The notes beneath the pieces are model-generated. The model made no database searches. It was not told where the DNA came from and saw only the letters and a program-made list of their open reading frames with translations. From contig NZ_CP100762.1 in the NCBI RefSeq assembly GCF_024296665.1, positions 434,001 through 498,000 on the forward strand: a stretch of 64,000 nucleotides of DNA, written 5' to 3'. Shown here one piece after another: positions 35,388 through 43,277 of this stretch. The position numbers and the translations under genes were made by a program. Numbering within the stretch: the stretch's first letter is position 1; each line of letters begins with the position of its first letter. This DNA comes from Salinilacihabitans rarus. GTDB lineage: Archaea > Halobacteriota > Halobacteria > Halobacteriales > Natrialbaceae.

Positions 35388-35798
35388 TCACGCGAGCGCG
35401 ACCGAGAGCGCCACGCCGTCGAGCCGGCGGTAGCCCGGGTCGGGGTCGCGGACGACCTCGAAGGCGTCGAGGCGGATCACGAGCCGTCCGGGGTCGACCG
35501 TCGCCCGGAGGATCGGCCCGCGGCTGGTGACGGCGACGTACGGCGGCGACGGCACCGGCGTCGCCGGGAGCTCGAAGCCCGCCGCGTCGACGGCGTCCGC
35601 GAGGACCCGCGGGAGCGTCTCCAGCACGCCTCGGGCCGCGAGCCGCCGGCGGAGCGGGTCGACGACGGCCGCCCGGTCGGTCGCCAGCGGGCCGTCCCAG
35701 GCGTCGGCGACGGCGTCCGCACAGGCGTCGACGGCGCGGACGGTCCCCCGGTGCTCGCGCTGGATCCGACGCCGGGCCGACCGGGCGGGGTGGGTCAC
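35388..35798 (-). CDS. Uncharacterised haloarchaeal protein
   Basis: 136 residues if the GTG at 35798 is the start; a TTG at 35825 would add 9 residues and lies 14 nt from the stop of the upstream BrkB-like gene. The protein has an Arg/Ala-rich helical first half (VDACADAVADAWDGPLATDR) and a beta-rich second half (PPYVAVTSRGPILRATVDPG, RLDAFEVVRD). I recognise no family. It probably shares a transcript with the BrkB-like gene. Confidence 0.65.
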   Translation of the reverse strand: MTHPARSARRRIQREHRGTVRAVDACADAVADAWDGPLATDRAAVVDPLRRRLAARGVLETLPRVLADAVDAAGFELPATPVPSPPYVAVTSRGPILRATVDPGRLVIRLDAFEVVRDPDPGYRRLDGVALSVALA

Positions 35799-35838
35799 GC
35801 AAGCGAGTGCGACGGCGAGCGACAAGTGTCTCCCGATC

Positions 35839-36954
35839 TCACTCGTCCGACCGCGAGACGCCGATCGAGAGGACCGAGACGCGCCCGGCGAGCCGTCGCG
35901 CGAGTCGCTGCCAGCCGGGTTCGCGCCGGAGTTCGCGCTCCGCACGCAGGCGCTCGGTCTCCCGCTCCAGTCGGTCGCGTTCGGCCTCCAGCCGCCGCGA
36001 GCGCCGTTCGAGGCGGTCCCGTAGCTCCCGCGCCGCGTGCAGGTCGTGTGCGAGGAGGTCCCGCTCGCGTTCGAGGTCCGTGACCCGCTCGGCGAGGCGC
36101 TCGCGTTCCACCTCGGCCGAGTCGGGGCCGATCTCCGGCGTCTCCTCGGCGTCCGCCTCGACGACGAGTCGGCCGGTTCCCGTCGCGTTCACCACGGCGC
36201 CGACGAGCAACACGAGGGCGCCGAAGTAGAGCCACGTCAGCACCAGCAGGACGCCCCCGATCGCCCCCGCGGACTCGGAGCCGCTCGCGAACGCGACGTA
36301 CACCTGGAACAGCGCCTGCAGCGCCGCCCAGCCGACGGCCGCGACGACGACGCCGGGGAGCACCTCGCGGACGGAGACGTCGACGTTCGGGAAGACGTAG
36401 TACATCGGGAAGAACGCGACCGTGAGCCCGACGACGAGCAACAGCGGGTTCACCACGGCGAGGAGGACGCTGTCGGGGAAGAACGCGAAGGCGCCGCTGG
36501 CGACGGCCGCCGCCAGCAAGGCGAGTCCGAGCGCGCCGAACACGACGAGGGCGTCGCGGAGTTGGCCGACGAACGACCGCTCGGCCGTCGAGTCGTACAC
36601 CTCGGAGAACGCGGTGTCGAGGCCGCGGAAGATCTTCAGCGACCCCCAGAGCAACACGACGAGGCCGATGACGGAGGTGCCCGCGGTGGCGACCGAGCCG
36701 GCGATCGCGTCTTCGAGCAGTTCGGTGCCGCTCTCGGGGAGGAACCCCTCGGTGGTCTCGGCGACGGTCGCGGCGAGTTGCTCGTCGCCGACGACCGAGA
36801 CGAGGAAAAAGACCAGCACGAGCAGCGGGATCAGCGAGACGAACGCCTGGTAGGCGATGCTCGCGGCCATGAACGGGACGTTCCGCTCTCGAACGCCCGC
36901 GACGACCGCCTTCGCGAACGGCACGGGGGTGCGGAGGTCGGGATCGGGTTCCAT
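35839..36954 (-). CDS. YihY/BrkB family membrane protein with C-terminal coiled coil
   Basis: 371 residues. Residues 1-265 carry six hydrophobic helices and the family segments FMAASIAYQAFVSLIPLLVL, LWGSLKIFRGLDTAFSEVY and NVDVSVREVLPGV. Residues about 280-355 form a long, highly charged Glu/Arg coiled coil (heptads of L and E/R), not usual in bacterial YihY/BrkB, followed by a short basic tail. Family members are of uncertain function; the name 'ribonuclease BN' is historical and wrong for them. The coiled coil may bind a partner at the membrane. Confidence 0.88.
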   Translation of the reverse strand: MEPDPDLRTPVPFAKAVVAGVRERNVPFMAASIAYQAFVSLIPLLVLVFFLVSVVGDEQLAATVAETTEGFLPESGTELLEDAIAGSVATAGTSVIGLVVLLWGSLKIFRGLDTAFSEVYDSTAERSFVGQLRDALVVFGALGLALLAAAVASGAFAFFPDSVLLAVVNPLLLVVGLTVAFFPMYYVFPNVDVSVREVLPGVVVAAVGWAALQALFQVYVAFASGSESAGAIGGVLLVLTWLYFGALVLLVGAVVNATGTGRLVVEADAEETPEIGPDSAEVERERLAERVTDLERERDLLAHDLHAARELRDRLERRSRRLEAERDRLERETERLRAERELRREPGWQRLARRLAGRVSVLSIGVSRSDE

Positions 36955-37014
36955 ACCGCGCGAACGGGCGCGCGACCGATAGCCGAACGGCTTGCAGCCA
37001 CGCGCCGCCGCCGG

Positions 37015-37980
37015 TCAGTCGCCGTCGGCCCGCGCGCGGAACGACCGGACCGCCTCGCGGTCGGGGAGGGCCGCCATCGCCCCGGCGGCCGTGGTCGCCG
37101 TCGCCGCGACCGCGCTCGCGAACGCGAGCGCCTCCGCGAGGTCCTCGCCGTCGCGCAGGGCGGCGATCGCGCCGGCGACGAAAGCGTCGCCCGCGCCCGT
37201 CGTGTCGACGGCGTCGACCGCGTAGCCGGGGTGGTCGACGACCCCCGACGGCCACGGGGCGTCCTCGCCGGCGACCGCGACGGCGCCCTCGCTCCCCCGC
37301 GTGACGAGGGCGGTGTGGGGGCCGTCGGCGACGACCGCGCGGGCGACCTCGACCGGCGACGACCCCTCGAAGCCGAGCGTCCCGAACTCCTCGACGGTCC
37401 CCTTGCAGACGTCGACGTGTGCGAGGGCCTCGCGGACGACGCGCGCGAACGTCGCCTCGTCGGGCCAGAGTTCGGGCCGGGCGTTCGGGTCGAACGAGAC
37501 CGTACAGCCGGCGGCCGCGGCCCGTTCGAGCAGGTCGAGGGTCGCCGCGCGCGAACTGCCGCCGGAGAGCGCGACGGCGCCGGCGTGGACCCACGCGAGG
37601 TCGGCGAGGACGTCGTCGCCGACGGTCCCCGGTTCGAGTCGGGTGTCGGCGGTGTCGTCGCGGTAGAACGAGAACGTCCGGTCGCCCGCCTCGTCGTGGG
37701 TGACGAACGCGAGGGTCGTCTGCGCGTCGGGGTCGCGCTCGACGAACCGATCCGGGAGGCCGCGGTCGGCGAGGACGTCCGCGAGGTAGCGCCCGAACGG
37801 GTCGTCGCCGACGCGCGTCCAGAACAGGGGGACCTCCCCCAGTCGCGCGAGCGCGACGGCGACGTTCGCGGGCGCGCCGCCCGGCCGTCGCTCGAAGCCG
37901 TCGACGGCCGAGAGCGGGCCCGGACGCTCCGGGAGGAAGTCGATCAGCGTCTCGCCGGCGACCAGCACCTCGTGGGTCAT
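37015..37980 (-). CDS. PfkB-family sugar kinase (fructokinase-like)
   Basis: 321 residues of a ribokinase-fold enzyme. It has the N-terminal motif ETLIDFLPE, then RRPGGAPANVAVALARLG, a middle lid segment TRVGDDPFGRYL, CTVSFDPNARPELW and the ATP/catalytic-base motif DTTGAGDAFVAGA. The pattern 'G.PaNva.al.rLG' with 'DpN.R..lW' is typical of fructokinases and 2-keto-3-deoxygluconate kinases, so a sugar or sugar acid is the likely substrate. Stand-alone gene. Confidence 0.87.
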   Translation of the reverse strand: MTHEVLVAGETLIDFLPERPGPLSAVDGFERRPGGAPANVAVALARLGEVPLFWTRVGDDPFGRYLADVLADRGLPDRFVERDPDAQTTLAFVTHDEAGDRTFSFYRDDTADTRLEPGTVGDDVLADLAWVHAGAVALSGGSSRAATLDLLERAAAAGCTVSFDPNARPELWPDEATFARVVREALAHVDVCKGTVEEFGTLGFEGSSPVEVARAVVADGPHTALVTRGSEGAVAVAGEDAPWPSGVVDHPGYAVDAVDTTGAGDAFVAGAIAALRDGEDLAEALAFASAVAATATTAAGAMAALPDREAVRSFRARADGD

Positions 37981-38071
37981 TTTCCCACACGTCCGACGGC
38001 AGGGGCCGTCAGTGCTTCGTTCCGGGCGACGGCGCGAGCGTGTACCCCCAGTATGCGGGGTTCCACAAACG

Positions 38072-38097
38072 TTTTAGGCCGAACTAAAAACTTAGTT
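38072..38097 (+). promoter_or_regulatory. Overlapping palindromes upstream of dpsA
   Basis: TTTTAG/CTAAAA (38072-38077 and 38084-38089) and AACTAA/TTAGTT (38082-38087 and 38092-38097) are two overlapping inverted repeats. They lie 39-64 nt before the TATA box. AT-rich sites with this TTAG...CTAA character recur at iron-regulated haloarchaeal promoters. Confidence 0.5.
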
Positions 38098-38135
38098 TTC
38101 CGATTCGGGAAAAGAAATTCCTCGTAGGGCAAACC

Positions 38136-38141
38136 TTTAAG
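38136..38141 (+). promoter_or_regulatory. TATA box of dpsA
   Basis: TTTAAG preceded by AAACC, 28-33 nt before the ATG at 38169; leaderless or nearly leaderless start expected. Confidence 0.5.
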
Positions 38142-38168
38142 TGGAATGCTGCTGTATCATCGAACGAG

Positions 38169-38714
38169 ATGAGCACCCAGAAGACCGTCCGTCAACAGGC
38201 CGACACCGTCGAGGAGACCGCGCTTCGGCTCGACCAGGAGAAGGCCGAACAGATCGTCGACGCGCTGAACACGGAACTCGCGAACGCGTACGTCCTCTAC
38301 CACCAGCTGAAAAAGCACCACTGGGTGGTCGAGGGCGCCGAGTTCCTGCCGCTGCACGAGTTCCTCGAGGAAGCGTACGAGAACGTCGAGGAGGGCGCCG
38401 ACGTCATCGCCGAGCGCGCGCAGGCGCTCGGCGGCGTCCCCGTCTCGGGGCCGACCAACCTCGAACGCCGCGCCACCGTCGAGTTCGAGGGCGAGGACGT
38501 CTACGACGTCCGGACGATGTTCGAGCACGACCTCGAGATGTACGGCGACATCGTCGAGTCGATGCGCGACAGCGTCGAACTCGCGAACAACCTCGGCGAC
38601 CACGCCACCTCGCAGATCCTGCGGGAGATTCTCGTGGAGGTCGAGGAGGACGCCCACCACTTCGAACACTACCTCGAGGACGACACCCTCGTACTCGAGG
38701 AGGCGACCCACTGA
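38169..38714 (+). CDS. dpsA: DpsA, ferritin-like DNA-protecting protein
   Basis: 181 residues of a four-helix ferritin fold. It has the Dps ferroxidase signature spread over subunits: LKKHHWVVEGAEFLPLHEFLEE (His and Asp/Glu positions as in H.xxWxvxG..F...H..fEe), then ADVIAERAQALGG. The protein forms 12-mers that oxidise iron(II) and protect DNA during oxidative stress. The upstream palindromes and TATA box suggest metal or stress control. It is convergent with the 55-residue iron-box gene. Confidence 0.92.
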   Translation: MSTQKTVRQQADTVEETALRLDQEKAEQIVDALNTELANAYVLYHQLKKHHWVVEGAEFLPLHEFLEEAYENVEEGADVIAERAQALGGVPVSGPTNLERRATVEFEGEDVYDVRTMFEHDLEMYGDIVESMRDSVELANNLGDHATSQILREILVEVEEDAHHFEHYLEDDTLVLEEATH

Positions 38715-38828
38715 TCGGTCGACGGGTCGCGCGAACACGGTCGGCGAACGGAACCTAACTTTTCTGCACCCGATCGAGAGCGAGAGCGACGGCTACCTCG
38801 GAGGAACGGATCGCGAGAAGGCGGCGAC

Positions 38829-38996
38829 TCAGGGCTCGAGGTCGACGGTCAGGTCAGTGGCGATCCAGCCGTCGGTGTTGTGTCGCTCCGTGAAGACGAG
38901 CTTTCCGGGGCTGGTCTCGTGGCACGTGACGACCGCGTCCGTCGGCTCGAAGCCGTCCGGTTCCGTCGCGTCTTCCCTCTTTGCGGGGACGTCCAT
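38829..38996 (-). CDS. 55-residue haloarchaeal protein under an iron-type box
   Basis: A complete frame of 55 codons from the ATG at 38996. It is soluble, with one Cys (AVVTCHETSPGKLVF) and a C-terminal part NTDGWIATDLTVDLEP. It resembles a short conserved haloarchaeal family of unknown role, as far as I recall. The start is 10 nt from a DtxR-type palindrome (39006-39019), with a TATA-like run beyond it. It is convergent with dpsA, so it may be part of the iron response. Confidence 0.72.
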   Translation of the reverse strand: MDVPAKREDATEPDGFEPTDAVVTCHETSPGKLVFTERHNTDGWIATDLTVDLEP

Positions 38997-39005
38997 CAAC
39001 AGGAG

Positions 39006-39019
39006 TTAGGTGAGCCTAA
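39006..39019 (-). promoter_or_regulatory. DtxR/Idr-type iron box before the 55-residue gene
   Basis: TTAGGTGAGCCTAA, a palindrome of TTAGG and CCTAA, matches half of the bacterial DtxR consensus and the haloarchaeal iron-regulator sites that I recall. It lies 10-23 nt before the ATG, adjoining a TATA-like TTTTAGTTTTA (39016-39026, minus strand), so a bound regulator would overlap the transcription start. Confidence 0.65.
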
Positions 39020-39107
39020 AACTAAAAGCGTTGTGATCGGACCGGACTCGCGGGAACGACCGCCGCCGACGGCCGATTTTTTGGGCCGTCGCGGCGTACC
39101 CGCGCGC

Positions 39108-39608
39108 ATGGAGTTCGACGTCGTTCAGGGAGACATCGCCGCACAGGAGGCGGACGCGCTCGTCAACGCCGCCGGGACGAGCCTCCGAATGGGGTCGGGC
39201 GTCGCCGGCGCGCTCCGGCGGGCGGCGGGCGAGGAGATCGACGAGGAGGCACGGTCGAAGGGGCCGGTCGACCTCGGGGAGGTCGCGGTCACCGGCCCCT
39301 ACGACCTCGACGCCGAGTACGTGATCCACGCGGCCGCGATGCCCCACTACGGGGACGGGCAGGCGACCGCCGACAGCATCCGCGACGCCACCCGCAACGC
39401 GCTCGAACGCGCCGACGAACTCGGCTGCGAGTCGCTCGTGTTCCCCGCGCTCGGCTGTGGCGTCGCCGGCTTCGACCTCGACGACGGCGCGGCGATCATC
39501 TGCGAGGAGATCGACGCCTACGAAGCCGGGACGCTCGCGGACGTCCGCTTTATCGCCTACTCGGACGAGGAGTACGAGACGATCCGCGCGGTCGCCGCGT
39601 CGATCTAG
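39108..39608 (+). CDS. Macro-domain (ADP-ribose-binding) protein
   Basis: 166 residues from the ATG at 39108. It is a macro-domain fold: VVQGDIAAQEADALVNAAGTSL, GSGVAGALRRAAGEE, VIHAAAMPHYGDG, SLVFPALGCGVAGFDLDDGA. The NAA and GCG loops that bind ADP-ribose are kept. Such proteins remove ADP-ribose or O-acetyl-ADP-ribose. The frame is open back to 38880 but overlaps the 55-residue gene on the other strand. T-rich TTTTTTG (39077-39083) lies just upstream and may be its TATA-like element. Confidence 0.9.
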   Translation: MEFDVVQGDIAAQEADALVNAAGTSLRMGSGVAGALRRAAGEEIDEEARSKGPVDLGEVAVTGPYDLDAEYVIHAAAMPHYGDGQATADSIRDATRNALERADELGCESLVFPALGCGVAGFDLDDGAAIICEEIDAYEAGTLADVRFIAYSDEEYETIRAVAASI

Positions 39609-39615
39609 GATCTAG

Positions 39616-40005
39616 TCAGGGCGCGACGGTCGCCTCGCCGTAGACCGGGATCGAGAGCAGGAGAAGCGACGCGGCCCCGACGACCGCGACGGCCGTCGCG
39701 AGCGCCCGCGCCGGCGAGGGGTTCGCGCGGACGGCGTACCCCGCGAGCGCGAGCAGCGCGACCTGCGCGAGCAACTCGACGTAGCTCGCGTGGAGCCCCG
39801 GTCCGCCGGGGCGGAGGACGAGGACGGTCACGGACGTAGAGAACAGGGTCAGGCCGGCCGCCGCGGCCGCGGGGGACGACCGGTGCCCGGCCGAGCGGGC
39901 GACCATCGCGGCCAGCGTCGCGTTGAGGAGGAACCGCGCGCCGACGAGCGCCGCGATGGTCGCCGGATCGCTCCAGTTCGGGAAGAGCCACTCGGCCGCG
40001 CTCAT
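39616..40005 (-). CDS. Four-helix membrane protein of unknown function
   Basis: 129 residues with four hydrophobic helices (about residues 15-35, 46-66, 74-94, 104-125), no loops of note and no recognised family. The N-terminal WLFPNWSDPATIAALVGARF lies just before the first helix. It is convergent with the macro-domain gene and followed upstream by purM on the same strand, 55 nt apart. Confidence 0.7.
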   Translation of the reverse strand: MSAAEWLFPNWSDPATIAALVGARFLLNATLAAMVARSAGHRSSPAAAAAGLTLFSTSVTVLVLRPGGPGLHASYVELLAQVALLALAGYAVRANPSPARALATAVAVVGAASLLLLSIPVYGEATVAP

Positions 40006-40060
40006 CGCGTCGAACGTCAGACGCGGGCGGGATAGTCGTTTCGGCGGGCGCGTGACCCGC

Positions 40061-41053
40061 TCAGGACAGCGACAGCCCGCGGATCTCGACCGCGTTCCCC
40101 GCCTCGACGCGGCCGACGATCCGTCCGTCGGTCTCGGCAGCGAGCGCCTCGGCTCGCTCCTCGGGAACGGCGACGACGAAGCCAGTGCCCATGTTGAACG
40201 TCCGGTGCATCTCCTCGTCGCTCACGCCACCCTCCTCGGCTACGAACTCGAAGATCGGCTGGGCCGGCAGCGGGTCGTCGATCACGTACCGTCGCTCGCC
40301 CATCCGCAGGAGGTTCGTCCAGCCGCCGCCGGTGACGTGGGCCGCCGCGCGGGCGCCGTGGTCGCGCATCGGGTCGAGCAGGTCCGCGTAGATCCGCGTC
40401 GGCCGGAGCAGTTCCTCGCCGATCGTCCGCTCGTCGTCGTACGGGAACGGGTCGTCGTACTCGTGCTCGCGGGTGACGGCCTCGCGGGCGAGCGTCAGCC
40501 CGTTCGAGTGGATCCCGTTCGAGGGGACGCCGACGAGGACGTCGCCGACGTCGGCCTCGCCGTCGAGGATGTCGCCTTTCGCCGCGAGGCCGGCGCAGGT
40601 GCCCGCGAGGTCGAAGCCGGAGACGACCTCGGGCATGACGGCCGTCTCGCCGCCCAGCAGGGTGAGGTCGGCCCGTTCGAGGCCGGCGGCCAGCCCCTCG
40701 CCGATCTCGTTGGTCAGGTCCTCGTCGGGTTCGTCGACGGCGAGGTAGTCGACGAACGCGACGGGTTCGACGCCGGCGGCGACGAGGTCGTTGACGTTCA
40801 TCGCGATGCAGTCGATGCCGACCGTCGAGAAGTCCCCGACGGCCTCCGCGACGAGCAGTTTCGTCCCGACGCCGTCGGTCGCCAGCGCGAGGTAGCGGTC
40901 GCCGATGTCGAGCAGGCCGGCGTACTCCGTGGTGAGGTCGCTGCCGAACGCGTCGAGTAGCGCCGCGGTGGCGTCCTCGCTGGCCTCGATGTCCACGCCC
41001 GTCCCGGCGTAGGTGAGTCCGTCCCCCTCGCCGTCGTCGGCTGGCTCGGTCAT
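40061..41053 (-). CDS. purM: Phosphoribosylformylglycinamidine cyclo-ligase
   Basis: 330 residues from the ATG at 41053. It is the fifth step of purine synthesis: FGAM + ATP to AIR. Conserved blocks are YAGTGVDIEAS, ATDGVGTKLLVAEAVG, IGIDCIAMNVNDLVAAGVEPVAFVDYLAV (interrupted quotes apart), LLGGETAVMPE, SNGIHSNGLTLAR, HVTGGGWTNLLRM and FNMGTGFVVAV. The family length is normal. It is divergent from the acetoin dehydrogenase genes. A TATA element is not obvious. Confidence 0.95.
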   Translation of the reverse strand: MTEPADDGEGDGLTYAGTGVDIEASEDATAALLDAFGSDLTTEYAGLLDIGDRYLALATDGVGTKLLVAEAVGDFSTVGIDCIAMNVNDLVAAGVEPVAFVDYLAVDEPDEDLTNEIGEGLAAGLERADLTLLGGETAVMPEVVSGFDLAGTCAGLAAKGDILDGEADVGDVLVGVPSNGIHSNGLTLAREAVTREHEYDDPFPYDDERTIGEELLRPTRIYADLLDPMRDHGARAAAHVTGGGWTNLLRMGERRYVIDDPLPAQPIFEFVAEEGGVSDEEMHRTFNMGTGFVVAVPEERAEALAAETDGRIVGRVEAGNAVEIRGLSLS

Positions 41054-41126
41054 GTCGGATAGAGTTCGGGGTGTCGGCAAAAGGTCACCGGTCCCGGCTT
41101 CGACCCGCCGATCGGGGGACGACGCG

Positions 41127-41174
41127 GTGGTAGTTTGCGGTAGTTACCACGGAACGAGAATTATAATGGTAGTT
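41127..41174 (+). promoter_or_regulatory. Promoter of the acetoin-dehydrogenase operon with three GGTAGTT repeats
   Basis: GGTAGTT occurs at 41129-41135, 41139-41145 and 41168-41174. The first two are spaced by 10 nt, one helical turn, and form part of an inverted repeat GTGGTA/TACCAC (41127-41132 and 41145-41150). The third overlaps the TATA-like AATTATAATG (41159-41168). The arrangement suggests an upstream activator or repressor site for the E1-AcoX operon. Confidence 0.5.
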
Positions 41175-41204
41175 AATGAGATTGAAGGAGACCCTGTACG
41201 TGGG

Positions 41205-42254
41205 ATGGCGACGATAGATATCGAAACCGAAGCCGGACAACGCGAGGCACTGGAGCGGATGTTGCTGATCCGTGAATTCGACGGTGCGGCCGGCCAGCGG
41301 TTCGCAGACGGAGAGATCCCGGGGTTCGTTCACCTCTACATCGGCGAGGAGGCGGTCGGCGTCGGGGCGTGTGCGGCACTGGAGCCGGACGACTACATCA
41401 CGAGCACCCACCGAGGACACGGTCACTGCATCGCGAAAGGGCTCGACCCGAAGCGGATGATGGCCGAACTGTACGGCAAGCGCGAGGGCTACTGCAACGG
41501 CAAGGGTGGCTCGATGCACATCGCCGACGTCGACGCGGGGATGCTCGGCGCGAACGGCATCGTCGGGGCCGGCCCGCCGCTGGCGACGGGGGCGGCGCTC
41601 ACGGCGTCGATGGGCGACGGGGACCGGGTCGTGCTGGCGTTCTTCGGCGACGGCGCGGTCGCGCAGGGACAGGTCCACGAGGCGATCAACCTCGCGGCGA
41701 CGTGGAGCCTCCCCGCGGTGTTCCTCGTCGAGAACAACCAGTTCGGCGAGGGGACGCCCGTGGAGAAACAGCACAACCTCGAAGACCTGAGCGAGACGGC
41801 CGAGGCGTACGACATTCCGGGCTTTACCGTCGACGGGATGGACATCACCGCCGTCTACGAGGCGGTCGGGGAGGCCCGCGAGCGGGCGGCCGACGGCGAC
41901 GGGCCGACGCTCATCGAGGCGAACACCTACCGCTTCCGCGGCCACTTCGAGGGCGACCAGGAGCCGTACCGCGACGACGAGGAGGTCGATCGCTGGCGCG
42001 ACCGCGGTCCGATCGAGACGTTCGAGCAACGGCTCCTCGACGCCGGCGTGCTGACCGAAGACGAGATCGAGGAGATCCACGAGGAGGCGAGAGCGGAGAT
42101 CGAGGCCGCGATCGAGTTCGTCGACGAGGCGACCGACCCCGATCCGAGCGAGGCGTACGAGGACATGTACGCGGTCGCGGTCCCCGAACTACAGGAGTTC
42201 GCCGGCGGGAGCGCACGTACCGACGGCGGCGTGGACGGAGGTGAACGCCAATGA
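41205..42254 (+). CDS. acoA: Acetoin/2-oxoacid dehydrogenase E1 component, alpha subunit
   Basis: 349 residues from the ATG at 41205 (an in-frame ATG at 41166 lies inside the TATA region and is rejected). It is a thiamine-diphosphate enzyme that decarboxylates or cleaves the oxo-substrate. It has the YITSTHRGHGHCIAKG, GGSMHIAD and GANGIVGAG blocks and the TPP motif GDGAVAQGQVHEAINLA ... VENN. It pairs with the next gene (overlap ATGA). The AcoX neighbour favours acetoin over pyruvate or branched-chain substrates. Confidence 0.88.
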   Translation: MATIDIETEAGQREALERMLLIREFDGAAGQRFADGEIPGFVHLYIGEEAVGVGACAALEPDDYITSTHRGHGHCIAKGLDPKRMMAELYGKREGYCNGKGGSMHIADVDAGMLGANGIVGAGPPLATGAALTASMGDGDRVVLAFFGDGAVAQGQVHEAINLAATWSLPAVFLVENNQFGEGTPVEKQHNLEDLSETAEAYDIPGFTVDGMDITAVYEAVGEARERAADGDGPTLIEANTYRFRGHFEGDQEPYRDDEEVDRWRDRGPIETFEQRLLDAGVLTEDEIEEIHEEARAEIEAAIEFVDEATDPDPSEAYEDMYAVAVPELQEFAGGSARTDGGVDGGERQ

Positions 42255-43261
42255 GCACCGAATCCGACACCGGGGGCGAGGTAGCGAACACGGAAACGAT
42301 GACCGTCCGGGAGGCGATCCGGGAGGCCATGCGCGAGGAACTCGACCGCGACGAGGACGTGTTCCTGATGGGCGAGGACGTCGGCGTCTTCGGCGGCGTC
42401 TTCGACGTCAGCGGCGACCTCTACGAGGAGTTCGGCGAGGAACGCGTTCGGGACACCCCGATCAGCGAGGCGGGCTTTATGGGCGCCGGCGTCGGCGCGG
42501 CGGCGACCGGCTCCCGCCCCATCGTCGAGATCATGTTCGCCGACTTCCTCGGCGTGTCGATGGAACAGGTGATGAACCAGATGGCGAAGATGCGGTACAT
42601 GTTCGGCGGGAAGACCGAGATGCCGGTCACCGTCCGCACCACGGAGGGCGGCGGCATGGGCGCGGCGAGCCAGCACTCCGGGACCGTCCACACGTGGATC
42701 GCCCATTTCCCGGGGCTGCTCGCGGTGACGCCGGGGACGCCCGCGGCGGCGAAGGGGCTCCTCAAGTCCGCGATCCGCTCGAACGATCCGGTGTTCTTCT
42801 TCGAGAACAAGATGATCTACGAGCGGTCCGGCGAGGTCCCGACCGACCCCGACTTCACGCTCCCGCTCGGGGAGGCGAGCGTCGAGCGCGAGGGCGAGGA
42901 CGTCACCGTCGTCGCGACCCAGCGGCTGGTCGGCGAGTCGCTCGACGTCGCCGACGACCTCGACGGCGACGTGAGCGTCGAGGTGATCGACCTCCGGTCG
43001 CTGTACCCGCTGGACACGGACACGCTCGTCGAGAGCGTCGAGAAGACCGGCCGCCTCGTGGTCGCCGACGAGAGCCCGCTCTCCTACGGCACCCACGCCG
43101 AGGTGCTGACGCGCGTCCTCGAGAACGGCTTCTTCAGCCTCGACGCGCCGCCGGAGCGCGTCGGCGTGCCGGACACGCACGTTCCGTTCAGCCCGCCGCT
43201 CGAGCAGGAGGTGCTCCCGGGCGGGGAAGACGTGAGAGCCGCGATCGAACGGCTGGTCTGA
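42251..43261 (+). CDS. acoB: Acetoin/2-oxoacid dehydrogenase E1 component, beta subunit
   Basis: 336 residues. It has a transketolase pyrimidine-binding and C-terminal domain: EDVFLMGEDVGVFGGVF, RVRDTPISEAGFMGAGVGAA, GGGMGAASQHSGT and SLYPLDTDTL. It completes the E1 heterotetramer with the alpha subunit, whose TGA its ATG overlaps. About 20 extra N-terminal residues are hydrophilic. The E3 (lipoamide dehydrogenase) gene is not in the window. Confidence 0.88.
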   Translation: MSTESDTGGEVANTETMTVREAIREAMREELDRDEDVFLMGEDVGVFGGVFDVSGDLYEEFGEERVRDTPISEAGFMGAGVGAAATGSRPIVEIMFADFLGVSMEQVMNQMAKMRYMFGGKTEMPVTVRTTEGGGMGAASQHSGTVHTWIAHFPGLLAVTPGTPAAAKGLLKSAIRSNDPVFFFENKMIYERSGEVPTDPDFTLPLGEASVEREGEDVTVVATQRLVGESLDVADDLDGDVSVEVIDLRSLYPLDTDTLVESVEKTGRLVVADESPLSYGTHAEVLTRVLENGFFSLDAPPERVGVPDTHVPFSPPLEQEVLPGGEDVRAAIERLV

Positions 43262-43277
43262 TGGCCGCTGACGAGCC

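Noticed and set aside
39077-39083. T-run as a transcription terminator of the 55-residue gene or dpsA
   Set aside because: It is on the wrong side of both genes; it is better placed as a TATA-like element for the macro-domain gene.
41166-41168. ATG at 41166 as the start of the E1 alpha gene
   Set aside because: It lies within the TATA-like AATTATAATG, so it would be upstream of the transcript start; family similarity begins after the ATG at 41205.
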